Positions 7,581 to 19,411 of a stretch of DNA of 64,000 bases are shown piece by piece; within the stretch, counting starts at the first letter, position 1, and every line of letters starts with the position of its first letter. The notes beneath the pieces are model-generated. The model was not told where the DNA came from and did no database searches. It worked only from the letters and a program-made list of their open reading frames with translations. This DNA is from Pseudonocardia autotrophica (GTDB lineage Bacteria; Actinomycetota; Actinomycetes; Mycobacteriales; Pseudonocardiaceae), in NCBI RefSeq assembly GCF_003945385.1, contig NZ_AP018920.1, forward strand, positions 4,216,001-4,280,000, in the 5' to 3' direction. The position numbers and the translations under genes were made by a program.

Positions 7581-10060
7581 GTGGGACTCCCGGGCTTCGG
7601 GCGTGTGTGCAGGCGAGGATCACGAACGTCAGGCCGAGCGGTGCCCGGATTCGGGCGGCGGGCGGGGCGGTCGGCGCGGGACCCGACCCGGGCCGGCATG
7701 GGGATCGCTGCCGCCGGAGGTAGGGGGCGGGTGGTGAGGGTGAACGCGCGGGCGGGTGCGCTGTCGGTGAGTAGAGCGGCGGCGGCGTGGAAGCCGTCGA
7801 GGTGAGCGAGGTCGTGGGGCCCGAGCTCGGGCAGGGTGTGGCGGGCCAGCCAGGCGGCGTCAGACGGAGAGAGCTGGAAGAGGATCTTGTTGCGGGCGTT
7901 CGCGGCGATCCCGTCCCGCAACGCCGGGGTGAGCTGCCCGAGGTGTTGGTGGGCAAGGGTGAGGGAGAGGCGGAAACCGCGGGCTTCGGCGAGCATGTCC
8001 TCGATCCGGTAGGGCAGATTCAGGAAGTTGTGGCACTCGTCGACCAACAGGCTCGCGTCGCGGCGCTGGTGTTCGGGCTGGGTGATGCGGGTCAGCGCGG
8101 CCGCCCACACCTGCGACACCAGCAACGACCCCACCAGCCGGACCGTGTCCTCCCCGAGCACTCCCTTGGGGATCCGCACCAGCAGCAACCCGCCCCGGTC
8201 GAGCAGCCGCGGCAGGTCGACGGTGGTGGGTCGGCACAGCAGCTGTTCGGCGAACGGGCGGAGCAGGACAGCACGCAGCTTGTTCAGCAGGGGTGCGGCG
8301 ATCTGGGCGGCGGCGGGGTCGGAGAGCTGGTCGAACTGCCGCCAGAACCGCAGCAACCGTGGATCGGTGACGCCGGTGAGGAGGCGGGCTCGGGTGGCGC
8401 GGTCGGTGAGCAGCTCCGGGATCTGGTCGAGGCTCGCGACGCCGGGGTGGTGGCGCAGGGTCAGGCAGGCGACCCGGAACAGGTCCTCGCTGCGGTGCCC
8501 CCACGCGGAGGAGAACACCCGGGCAAAGACACTCACCACGTTTTCGACCGCGGTGTCCCCCACCTCCGGCCCCGGGGGCGTAGACGCGGAGCGGTGGTCG
8601 GGGGTGTGGAGGGGGTTGAGGCTGGGCCAGCCGTGCGGGCCGGGGTGGGCGGGGTCGATCAGGATCGTGCGGGCGCGGGCGTGGTCGGACAGGCGGGTGT
8701 GGATGTCGTGGACGAGGTCGCCTTTCGGGTCGATGACCACCACGGCGCGTCCGGAGGCGGCGTCGGCGAGGACCCCGTGCACGCACAGCGTCGACTTCCC
8801 CGCACCGGTCGCACCCAGCACCCACACGTGATGCCGCGCATCAGCAACCGAGAGACCCACCGGGCGGGCGGGGACGGCGTCGGCATCGCCCAGGGGCCGC
8901 ACCCCCGCCCCGGTGGCCGGGATCTGCGGGGGCGGCGCGACCGCGGCGGCGCCGGCGCGGCGCAGGCCGGGGACGTGCTCGTCGGTCGGGAGGTGCGCGA
9001 GCGCGGCCAGCTCGGCGACCGAGAGCAGGTCCCCGCCCCGCAGCGCCCGGGCAGCGGTCGTCGTGGTGGGGTGGTGGAGGGGGCGGCGGCGGAAGTGGTT
9101 GTGTCCGGAGTACCCGGCGAACGCCGCCCCCACCGCGCGTGCCCGCGCCGCGCACACGGCCCGCGCGAGGTCCCCGCCGTCGTGCTCGGCGGGCGGGCTG
9201 TCGATGGTGGCGAGGTAGCGGATGGCGACGCGGTAGCCGCCGCCCGAGCCGTGGGCCTTGCCCGCGGCGGCCCGGTTCTGCGCGGAGTCCACCCACCGAT
9301 CCGGGCCCGCCGCGGTCCGGGGTCGTGCGGGCTGGGTGGCGCGGTGAGCGGGGCCGTGCACGAGGGTCGTGACGATCTCCTGCGCGAGGGTTGCCGCCGC
9401 GCTCGCGACCAGCCCCGCGATCCGGACGGCGAGAGCCGCGGGCGTCCTGGCCCGGGTTCGGGTGAGGGCGGCCATCCGGGCACTGCTGACCGGGCGGGCC
9501 AGGACTTGAACGAGCACTCGCTGCCCGACCGGCAGGGGTGACGCGGCGCCGATCACCGCGCGGAGCGGGTCGGTGCGGTGATCGGTCGCGATCGGGAACC
9601 GCGGCGGGCGTGCCAACCGCAGGCGCCCTCCTGCCTCGGCATGTGCCGGGTCGACGGCCGGGCGGGTCGGGGCGATGGTGGTGCGGGCGCCGGGCCAGGC
9701 GCTACGCACCGCGGCGGCGATCTGGGGTGGCGGGATCGAGGACGGAACCCAGAGCGCGATCGTCAGCCCGCCCGGGGCGAACTCGTACTCGAACGACACA
9801 TGCGGCGCACCGGCCAACCGGCGCAGCAGGCGGGTTCGGGCGGGCAGCAGGCCGAGCAGGTGCTGCCAGAACGCCGTCGCCGACCCCGGGTCGACCCGCG
9901 GCGGGACCGCGATCTCCACCCGCGCCGCCCCGTGACGGTCACGGCGCTCACGGCCCCGCCGCAGCGTCCACGAGCCGGTGACCCCGACGGCGGTGATCGC
10001 GGCGGAGCCGCCCAGCACGGCGAGAACCTCGGCGAGGGGGATCGCGGAGAGTGGTGTCAC
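7577..10060 (-). CDS. VirD4/TraG-like type IV coupling ATPase
   Basis: This protein of about 827 residues should bring the DNA substrate to the secretion channel at the membrane. An N-terminal transmembrane helix (AEVLAVLGGSAAITAVGV) is followed by a long linker. Walker A is GATGAGKST at about residues 413-421, followed by VVVIDPKGDLVHDI, and Walker B is LLVDECHNFL near 673. The extreme C-terminus is Pro/Arg-rich. The GTG at 10060 overlaps the VirB4 stop (GTGA) with GGAGGGAG upstream; a GTG one codon earlier (10063) is possible. A much longer open frame continues upstream but is the shadow of virB4. A truncated paralogue lies at 34952-35669. Confidence 0.88.
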   Translation of the reverse strand: MTPLSAIPLAEVLAVLGGSAAITAVGVTGSWTLRRGRERRDRHGAARVEIAVPPRVDPGSATAFWQHLLGLLPARTRLLRRLAGAPHVSFEYEFAPGGLTIALWVPSSIPPPQIAAAVRSAWPGARTTIAPTRPAVDPAHAEAGGRLRLARPPRFPIATDHRTDPLRAVIGAASPLPVGQRVLVQVLARPVSSARMAALTRTRARTPAALAVRIAGLVASAAATLAQEIVTTLVHGPAHRATQPARPRTAAGPDRWVDSAQNRAAAGKAHGSGGGYRVAIRYLATIDSPPAEHDGGDLARAVCAARARAVGAAFAGYSGHNHFRRRPLHHPTTTTAARALRGGDLLSVAELAALAHLPTDEHVPGLRRAGAAAVAPPPQIPATGAGVRPLGDADAVPARPVGLSVADARHHVWVLGATGAGKSTLCVHGVLADAASGRAVVVIDPKGDLVHDIHTRLSDHARARTILIDPAHPGPHGWPSLNPLHTPDHRSASTPPGPEVGDTAVENVVSVFARVFSSAWGHRSEDLFRVACLTLRHHPGVASLDQIPELLTDRATRARLLTGVTDPRLLRFWRQFDQLSDPAAAQIAAPLLNKLRAVLLRPFAEQLLCRPTTVDLPRLLDRGGLLLVRIPKGVLGEDTVRLVGSLLVSQVWAAALTRITQPEHQRRDASLLVDECHNFLNLPYRIEDMLAEARGFRLSLTLAHQHLGQLTPALRDGIAANARNKILFQLSPSDAAWLARHTLPELGPHDLAHLDGFHAAAALLTDSAPARAFTLTTRPLPPAAAIPMPARVGSRADRPARRPNPGTARPDVRDPRLHTRPKPGSPT

Positions 10061-13000
10061 CACGCTCCCTCCACGTGGACGCCGGGATGGGCCCCGGCGC
10101 GGGCCGGTGCGGGGTCGAGCCGGACCCACGCCGGGTCTGTGGAGTGCGTGGCGAGGTGGGCGGGGTCGGTGGTGATCAGGGCGTCTTCCTGGTCGGAGGC
10201 CAGCGCGGTGAACGCGGCGCGCTGCTCGCCGCCGGTGAGCAGCCCGTCGCCGCGCTGCGCGGACAGCAGGAACCCACGCTCCCCCGCCGACAGGCCGAAG
10301 ACCTGGGTGACGCGGTCGATGGCCTGGGGGGCTTGGCGGAGCAGGATCTGGGTGGCGGCGTTGGTGATCACGGCCCGGCCGAGGTCGGAGCCGAGGATGT
10401 CGGCGGTGTCCTGGGTGGCGACGGTGAGCCCGCACCAGTGCTTGCGCCCGGCCTTGGCGGTGCGCAGCAGGAACCGCGCGCCTGCCCGGTGTTGCAGCAG
10501 TAGCCACGCCTCGTCGACCACGACGAGGCGGCGGCGCCGGTCGTGGGGGTGGGTGACGGTGCGCCAGATCGCGTCCAGGACGAGCATCGTGGCCAGCGGC
10601 CGCAGCTGCTCCGGGACCTCGCGCACCGACCACACCGTGAGCGGTCCGGCGGTGGGCGGGTGGCTGGTGGGGCCGTCGAACAGGCCACTGAACGCGCCGT
10701 CGACAAACGGCCGCAACCGGGCAGCCAGATCCGCCGCGATCCCGTCCGTGGCCGCGTGAACGTTCCGAACGGCGCTGCCGGCTGCGAGATCGACCGCGGC
10801 GTCGTTGCCCGCGTCGATGTCGAGGTCGTCGTCCTCGACGGCGGTGTCGGGGTGCAGGGCCCGGTCGATCAGCCCGGGGGCGATCCGGTCCTGACCGTGG
10901 GTCGTGAGGGTGCGGTGCAGGTCGGCGAGCAACGGCGCGGGTCGGGTCCAGGTGGCAGGGTCGTCGGTGATCCCGGCCCGCAGATACGTCGCCGTGATCG
11001 CCTCGTCCAGGACCGCGCGCTCCGCCGCCGACAGCTCCCCCGCACGGGCACGGTCGTCGGCGCTGTGGTCGGTAGTGGTGAGGGCGACGGTGAGCAGGGT
11101 GTGGAGGGTGAGGCGGCGGCGGGCGAGCGCGTCCGGTGCCGCTGTCAGGGTGCCGTCGGGCAGGGTGTGGGTGTCAAGGTCGAGCGGGTTGATCCGCACC
11201 CCGGGCGCGCCGAGGCGGACCGTGGTCGCGCCGACGGCGTTGGCGAGGCGCCGGTACTCGTCCTCGGGGTCGACGACCTGGGCGTGGACCCCGGTCTGCA
11301 ACGAGCGCAGCAGGTCGAGTTTGACCAGGTAGGACTTCCCGGCCCCAGAGCGGCCGAGGATGACGGAGTTGTAGTTGTCGCACGCCCAGCGGTCCCAGAA
11401 CACCAGCGAGCTCGACACCAGGTTCTGCCCATACAGAACCGTGGTCGGCGAGGTGGGTGGTGGGAGGTCGGGGCTGGCGAACGGGAACGCCGCCGCGAGG
11501 GCGGCGGTGTCGAGGACCCGCCCGGTCCCGACGCGATCCAGCCCCAGGGGCAGCCCGGTCAGCCAGCCGTGCCAGGCCCGCCACGTCGCCGGATGGGCGG
11601 TGATCAGCATCGAGGACAGCAGCGCCCGCACCGCCGCAACCTCACCATCCAACCCCGCAGGGGTGGTCGCGGTGACGGTCACGGTGATCGTGGTGGTGAA
11701 CAACCGGGCCTCCCCGCGGGCGACCCGCTCGGCGAGCAAGTGGGCGTCCTCGGCGGCGGCGTCGACATCGGGGTCGGGGAGTCGGCCGTGGATCGAGCCG
11801 GAGCGGCGGGCGGCCTCCAGGCGGGCCAGCCGCCGCCGTAGCCGTCCGGCGGCGATCGTCGTGTCGAGGGGGGTCACATGGACCGAGACGTCGACCAGCC
11901 CGGGGTGCCCGGTGATCGGCGCCAACCACCCCGCCCCTGGAACCTCACGCGGGAACCCGGTCACCACCAGTGTCGTCGTGCACACCTCGTCCAGGACGAC
12001 CTGGCGGGCGGCGACCCGCACCCGGCCCGGCGCGAACCACCGCGACGCCTGCGACCGGCCACCGGTCACGGCCTCCCGGCGACGCCGCCGGACCAGCCCG
12101 CGTCCCGGCGGGACTCCCTCGCCGGCACGGGACTCGGACGAGACGGCGGGGAGTTCGACGGTGGGCGGGTCGTCGTCCGCCGAGCGCACCGACACCGCGT
12201 CGGACCGCGAAGCCGGAGCCGCTGCCGGGTGGTCGGGGTGCAGGGTGGTGGCGGGTGCGGTGGCCCGCCGCAGCACCGCGGCGGTCTCGGCGTTGGACAG
12301 CGGGCTGACCCGCAGCCCGAGCGGGGAGAGCAGCGCGACGGCCTCCTCCGTACGGCGCCGCAGCCGCTGCCCCGCCGCCGCCCCGGCCCGCGCCCCGCGA
12401 GCGGGAGCGGGGTCGCGGAAGACGATCAGCATCTCCCGGTGCAGCAGCTCCGCTCGGCTATCGAGATCGTGCAGGTGATCGGCATGGGCGAGCGCCGCGC
12501 CCGCGAGTTCGCGGGTGGGGAGGGTGTGAGCGTGCTGGTGCAGGTGCGCGATCGGTGCGCTGAGGTCGAGGGGGCGGCTGCGGGTGAGCAGCTGCACCGG
12601 ACCGGACAGCGAGTGCAGCCAGCGGGCGAACCCGCCGATCACCGCGTCCTGCTCCGCCCCCGACCGCAAACTCAGATTGATCGGGACGATCGCACAGACC
12701 ACCGCCCACCCGTGCCCGTCGAGATCGACGACCCCGAGCTGGTCCGAGCCCACCGCCCGCACCCCGCCCACCGGCAACTGGGCGGCGACGACCCGCCCCA
12801 CCCCCGGCGTCCGCAGTCGGCGTGGCACTCCGGGCAGGGCGAGGCGCTGACCGAGCGCGGCGAGAAGCAGACGGTCGAAAGGCACGCCGTCACGGCGCCC
12901 GACCACCAGCGCGATCGCCAGGACAGCGACCGGGACGACGGCGATCGCGAACACCAGCAGCCGGGCGGGACCGGTCAGCTGCCACACCCCGAACACCACG

Positions 13001-13097
13001 GTCGCGGCGACGGTGGTGATGGCGAGCTGGCGGGCGGTCAGCGAGCCGAGGATCTGGTCCTCGCGGTCGACATCGGCCGGGATCTGCACCGGGGCAC

Positions 13098-13101
<4 letters not shown>
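10057..13101 (-). CDS. PrgI-VirB4 fusion ATPase of the conjugation machinery
   Basis: This 1014-residue protein joins a PrgI-like membrane segment (two hydrophobic helices within residues about 20-70) to a VirB4/TraC-type ATPase, the arrangement of the SCO6880 family in actinobacterial conjugation modules. Walker A is GRSGAGKS at about residue 584 and Walker B is LVVVDEAWLLL at about 862, followed by VATQDTADIL. It energises pilus or channel assembly at the membrane. The ATG at 13101 overlaps the TrbL-like stop (ATGA) and follows GAGGAAGGA. Open frame upstream of the ATG belongs to the previous gene in another register. Confidence 0.88.
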
Positions 13102-15341
<2,240 letters not shown>

Positions 15342-15344
15342 CGG

Positions 15345-15785
15345 TCAGGCTCCGACGATGCCGGAGAGCACCGACACCAGCAGCGGGGCCAGGACGACGA
15401 TCGCGTAGCCGAACGCGGCCGACCGGAACGCGGTCTTGGCCTTCTCCACCTCACCCATGTCACCGGCAGCGGCCATATAGCGGACCGCGCCGATCGTGAA
15501 GCACACCGTCGCCAACACCCCGACGATCCCCATCACCCAGTTCCGCAGATTCGTCAACACCTGCTCCACCGACGCCGCCGGAGCCGGCGCCTGCACCGGC
15601 ACCACTCCCGCCGCCCACGCCGTCCCCCCGCCGGGCAGCAGCAGGGCGCACACCAGCACCACGACCAGTGGCACTACGCCGAACCGGAGCCACTGCGGAC
15701 GTCGACCGGCGATCGGTCGTCGCGCCGTCGACGCACCTCGCCCCGCGCCCGGGAAGCTCGGGGTCGACGCCGTCGGGCCGCTCAT
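15345..15785 (-). CDS. VirB2/TrbC-like pilin or small channel subunit
   Basis: The start was placed at the ATG at 15785 because it overlaps the upstream stop (ATGA); this gives 146 residues. A signal-like segment (VVPLVVVLVCALLLPGG...AWA) is followed by two membrane helices (WVMGIVGVLATVCFTIGAV and AIVVLAPLLVSVLSGI) separated by a short charged loop (MGEVEKAKTAFRSA), the plan of TrbC/VirB2 subunits. Three bases separate it from the TrbL-like gene. It probably forms the extracellular or cell-wall-spanning part of the transfer apparatus. Confidence 0.8.
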   Translation of the reverse strand: MSGPTASTPSFPGAGRGASTARRPIAGRRPQWLRFGVVPLVVVLVCALLLPGGGTAWAAGVVPVQAPAPAASVEQVLTNLRNWVMGIVGVLATVCFTIGAVRYMAAAGDMGEVEKAKTAFRSAAFGYAIVVLAPLLVSVLSGIVGA

Positions 15786-16852
15786 CGCTGCGCCTGGCCC
15801 GGGCCGGGGCGGCGGGCACCTCGGGTGCGCCGGCGACAACGCCCGGTCACCGACAGTGATTCCATCGCCGAGCGCTTGCTCGTCGAACTGCGGCTCTCCG
15901 GCGCGTCCGGGGTCGTCGACCCGGCCACGTCGAGCACGCTCGGCGACGACGAGAGAGCTGGTCGGTCGGTGCTGATCGAGGCCCCGACGGGCTCAGCGGT
16001 GTCGCTCCCATCGCACCCGGGGGCTGTCGACGACGGCGCGGCCGGCGCGATGGTTCGCGGTGCCGAGATGACGCGGGACCGGTCGGAGGTGCGCGTGGCT
16101 GGGGCGTGCAAGTGCTCAGCCAGCCGTGCCTCCGCGCGCAGCCGTCGCATCGTCATCGCCCCGACCGACACTCCGTGCCGGGTCGCGTAGACATGCAGCG
16201 GGACCCGCTGCAGGCGTGTCTCCCCGATCAGATCCGCCTCGGCATACGACAGCACCCCTGCCGCCACCGCCCCGGCCAACACCAGATCCGGATGCCCTTC
16301 CACCGATCCGGCCGACTCACCGGCGACCTCGGCAGCAGCCTCATCCGGCAGAAGAGCGGTCGTGGAGTTGGTGACGCGGCCGGTGCGCAACCCGGCGCGC
16401 AGCGCCGCCCACCTCAGCGCCGAAGCCAGACCCGGGCGGCCGGGATCGATCGCGGCGAGTTCGGCCAGGAACCCGGTCACCACGGCGGAGGCGATCTCCT
16501 CACCGTCTCCACCGACGCGCGCCACGCACTCCCGATAGGCCCCGGCCAGCATCGGCAACGCCATCCCCGCGCACGCCACCGTCCACGTCGCGCCCTCCTG
16601 TCGCGACCTTCCGATCAGATGCGCCCACACCGCATCGCGCACCGGCCGCCCCGTGGACCGGTCCAGGAGCAGCGCCCGCAGCTCCCCCAGCGGGATCTCC
16701 CGATCCGCCACCCCGGCGATCCGGGAACCGTCCACCGTCACCGGATACGGCTCGGTGCACAGCCACTCCCACGACACCCGGATCCCGTCCAACACCGCCA
16801 CCACACCCCGATCCCGACGCGGAATCCCATCGCCTCGCCCGTTATCCGCCAT
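15782..16852 (-). CDS. Sigma-factor-like helix-turn-helix protein, first gene of conjugation operon
   Basis: The 356-residue protein starts at the ATG at 16852 with GAGGAG seven bases upstream. Helical segments in the middle (EIASAVVTGFLAELAAIDP ... SALRWAALRAGLRTGR) and a C-terminal helix-turn-helix (HVYATRHGVSVGAMTMRRLR) resemble the region 2/region 4 layout of sigma-70 relatives. The last about 100 residues are Ser/Thr/Pro-rich and probably disordered. As the leader gene of the T4SS operon, coupled to the pilin by ATGA, it may regulate transfer or act as an adaptor. Function is not established. Confidence 0.55.
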   Translation of the reverse strand: MADNGRGDGIPRRDRGVVAVLDGIRVSWEWLCTEPYPVTVDGSRIAGVADREIPLGELRALLLDRSTGRPVRDAVWAHLIGRSRQEGATWTVACAGMALPMLAGAYRECVARVGGDGEEIASAVVTGFLAELAAIDPGRPGLASALRWAALRAGLRTGRVTNSTTALLPDEAAAEVAGESAGSVEGHPDLVLAGAVAAGVLSYAEADLIGETRLQRVPLHVYATRHGVSVGAMTMRRLRAEARLAEHLHAPATRTSDRSRVISAPRTIAPAAPSSTAPGCDGSDTAEPVGASISTDRPALSSSPSVLDVAGSTTPDAPESRSSTSKRSAMESLSVTGRCRRRTRGARRPGPGQAQR

Positions 16853-17528
16853 CACCGAACTCCTCACACCGCCACCACGGAACCCGGAACCGATCCGGGA
16901 ACGGGGAAGAGCAGAACCGGCAGGCGTTGACAGATCGCCCACACGGAGTCGACGCGATGTCGATACAGCACCGATCCGACCGTGACGAAGCCGCTCTCTC
17001 GAACGCTCGGAGCAACGCCGGCGGGCCCCCGGGGCGGTGAACACCGCCGCAGCGGTCCGCGGCAAACCGCAGTGTCGACACCCCGCAACCATGGTCGCCA
17101 CCAGGGTGAATATCGATTCTCGGCGCAGCGATCAGCTGGCCCAGCTCCTCGACAGCCGCCAGACCGCTGACTACTTACGGGTAGCAGTCACCTCGAACCC
17201 CTGAGCCCTGGATCGATGCAGCATGACTCTTCGCGTCACCCGACCTTGATGCCGGGTTCGGCGAGGCCGATAGGCGGCCACCATGGCGTCACACGCTGGT
17301 CCCTCGACACCGCGAGCGAAAAGTCGAGCCGTTTTCATACGCGAAGGGAATGAAGCGAGAGGCTTGCGTGAGATTCGGTCTCGTGTTCGTGCTTTCTGCA
17401 GTGAGAGCCGCGGGACGATTCTCGACACGAGTCGCTCGCCGGCCTCATCGCAGTAGGCGGACGCGACGCACTGCCCGGCGCGCCGCCTCGTTTTCCGGGT
17501 TCTGCCGAATCCCCTGTGAGAGGTGTCG
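16853..17528. other. Divergent promoter region between the two ICE operons
   Basis: This 676-bp stretch lies between the minus conjugation operon and the plus methylase operon and should hold both promoters. The part from about 17330 to 17420 is less GC-rich than its surroundings. A perfect 10-base palindrome (GTGTCGACAC) lies at 17072-17081. A 37-codon ORF (17091-17204, ATG to TGA) contains one TTA codon but has no clear ribosome site and is not called as a gene. Confidence 0.5.
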
Positions 17529-18464
17529 ATGCCCGACCGTTCCCCCAACGACCGCGGTCCCGCCGGCCCGGGCGCGCGCCGCCCGGGCCGGGCAGGTCGT
17601 GGCCCCGCCCACCGCGACGACTCGCCCCGCCCCAGCGGCCGCATCGATCACCCGGCGACCCGGATCGGCGCACGTGGCCGGCGCCGCCGCGCCACGGCAA
17701 CCGCGTCCTCGGTGTCGTCAGTAGCGCAGCTGCCGGTGACGGTGTGGCTGCTCGACCCACTCCCATCGAACCCCGCGACGATCCGCGAGGTCCTGCACGG
17801 ACGACTGCTCGCGACCCTCGCCACCGGCAACCCCACGCCGTCACACCGTGCGCCGCGGCCGGACCCGAACGACGAGCTCGACAACGCGACGTCGCTGATC
17901 GACACCCCGCCGATCGACACCGAGGCAGCCACCCCGACCGGCGGACCTCGCTCGGGCACCTCAGCCTGCCGCGAGTCCGGCACCGCGGGCGTGGATCTCG
18001 GCGACGCTCTCGCAGGTCCTCCCAGCATGCCCCGGCGCGAGCAGAGGGACGACGGCGGCGTGGCCCCTTCGGTCGGGGAGCAACATCGGAATGTCGGACG
18101 GTCCGGGTCGGCGTTCTCGAAAGCGGCGGCCGACGACGAGGCGGTCGGGCTGGTGCTGCTCGACCCCGGCGCCGGTCTGGTCTCGTCGCCCGTCCTCGCC
18201 GCGGTCGCCGGCGGGCTCGGCCCGCGCACTGTCCTCGCCGTGCTCACCCACCGTCACCGCGGGCGGGGGGCGCTGGTGGATGCGCGCCCGGCCCTGGTCG
18301 TCGCGGCGGTGGCGGTCGGGCTCGACCACCTGCAACACATCGTCACCATCACCCGCCACCACAGCACCGGCGGCGAGCCCGGCGGCTGGTGTCTGGGTCC
18401 GGACATCTCGCTGTTCCGGCGCCGCCCCGCCCCGGCCCACCGACCGCGAGGAGACCGCCGATGA
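17529..18464 (+). CDS. Unknown protein coupled to the DNA methyltransferase
   Basis: The 311-residue product is not recognised. The first about 55 residues are Arg/Pro-rich. A segment QLPVTVWLLDPLPSNPAT lies near residue 70, a low-complexity middle follows, and a more ordered C-terminal region includes VLAAVAGGLGPRTVLAVLTH and GLDHLQHIVTITRHHST. The ATG at 17529 follows GAGAGG; a GTG two codons earlier is also open. Its stop overlaps the methyltransferase start (ATGA), so the two are made together. A partner or specificity role for the methylase is only a guess. Confidence 0.65.
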   Translation: MPDRSPNDRGPAGPGARRPGRAGRGPAHRDDSPRPSGRIDHPATRIGARGRRRRATATASSVSSVAQLPVTVWLLDPLPSNPATIREVLHGRLLATLATGNPTPSHRAPRPDPNDELDNATSLIDTPPIDTEAATPTGGPRSGTSACRESGTAGVDLGDALAGPPSMPRREQRDDGGVAPSVGEQHRNVGRSGSAFSKAAADDEAVGLVLLDPGAGLVSSPVLAAVAGGLGPRTVLAVLTHRHRGRGALVDARPALVVAAVAVGLDHLQHIVTITRHHSTGGEPGGWCLGPDISLFRRRPAPAHRPRGDRR

Positions 18465-19411
18465 ACGGCCACAGCTCACCCGCGGACGACCGCACCGACC
18501 CGATGTCCCCGACCGGGGTCGGGCGGGTGTGGTGGTGTGCGCAGCGCTCGCCGGTCGTGCAGCGCCGGGGCCGTCTCGGCACGGAGTCGGTGGCGCATCC
18601 GGCGCGGATGCTGCCCGACCTCGCCGCCCACGCCATCGCCGCCTACAGCCGCCCCGGGGATCTGGTGCTCGACCCGATGTGCGGGATCGGCACCACCCTC
18701 GTCGAGGCCGTCCACGCCGGACGCCGTGCGATCGGCGTCGAGCTCGAAGCCCGCTGGGCCCGGGTCAGCACCGACAACCTCGCCCTCGCCGAGTCCGCAG
18801 TTTCCTACACCGACGCGGGGGCCGGCGGTCCGGGCGGGCGCGTGCTGCGCGGCGATGCCCGCGACGTCGATCATCTGCTGCGGCGGGAGTGCCCGGATGC
18901 GGTCGGGGACGTCGCGCTGGTACTCACCTCCCCGCCCTACGGTGCCGGTGTCCACGGACAGGTCACCGGCACCACTACCGGTGTCGCCAAGCACGACCAC
19001 CACTACGCCCAGACCCGCCACGCCGCGAACCTCGCCCACACCCCCGGCCGGCTGGCCGAGAACATGACCCGCATCCTCGCCGGGAGCGCGCGGGTGCTCC
19101 GTCCGGACGGACGGATCGTCGTGGTCGCTCGCCCGTGGCGCCGCCACGGCGTCCTGGTCGACCTGCCCGGGCAGGTAACAGCCTGCGCCGCCGCGGCCGG
19201 ACTCGCCCTGGTCGACCGGGCCGTCGCCGTCCTCGCCCGCCTCGACGACCCCACCGAAGATGGCGGGGAAAGTCGGGCGCGGTTGGTGGTGCGGGCGAGC
19301 TTCTTCGCCCGCCACAACCTGCTGCGCGCCCGCGCCGCCGGTGATCCGGTCCATCTGATCGCCCACGAGGACGTCTACGTCTTCGCTCTCGCCGGGACGG
19401 GCTCGCGGTGA
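18461..19411 (+). CDS. DNA methyltransferase (N4-cytosine/N6-adenine type)
   Basis: This 316-residue protein has the SAM-binding motif I LDPMCGIGTTLVEAV near residue 68 and the catalytic motif IV TSPPYG near residue 155, typical of amino-methylating DNA methyltransferases; TSPPY favours N4-cytosine. The ATG at 18461 follows GAGGAG and overlaps the upstream stop. No restriction endonuclease is adjacent, so it is likely a solitary methylase, perhaps protecting the ICE from host restriction or marking its DNA. Its stop overlaps the replication-relaxation gene by four bases. Confidence 0.82.
   Translation: MNGHSSPADDRTDPMSPTGVGRVWWCAQRSPVVQRRGRLGTESVAHPARMLPDLAAHAIAAYSRPGDLVLDPMCGIGTTLVEAVHAGRRAIGVELEARWARVSTDNLALAESAVSYTDAGAGGPGGRVLRGDARDVDHLLRRECPDAVGDVALVLTSPPYGAGVHGQVTGTTTGVAKHDHHYAQTRHAANLAHTPGRLAENMTRILAGSARVLRPDGRIVVVARPWRRHGVLVDLPGQVTACAAAAGLALVDRAVAVLARLDDPTEDGGESRARLVVRASFFARHNLLRARAAGDPVHLIAHEDVYVFALAGTGSR

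Noticed and set aside
10061..10633. N-terminal extension of the coupling protein by about 190 residues
   Set aside because: That stretch is Arg/Pro-rich and lies inside virB4 in another frame; the GTG overlapping the virB4 stop has a good ribosome site.
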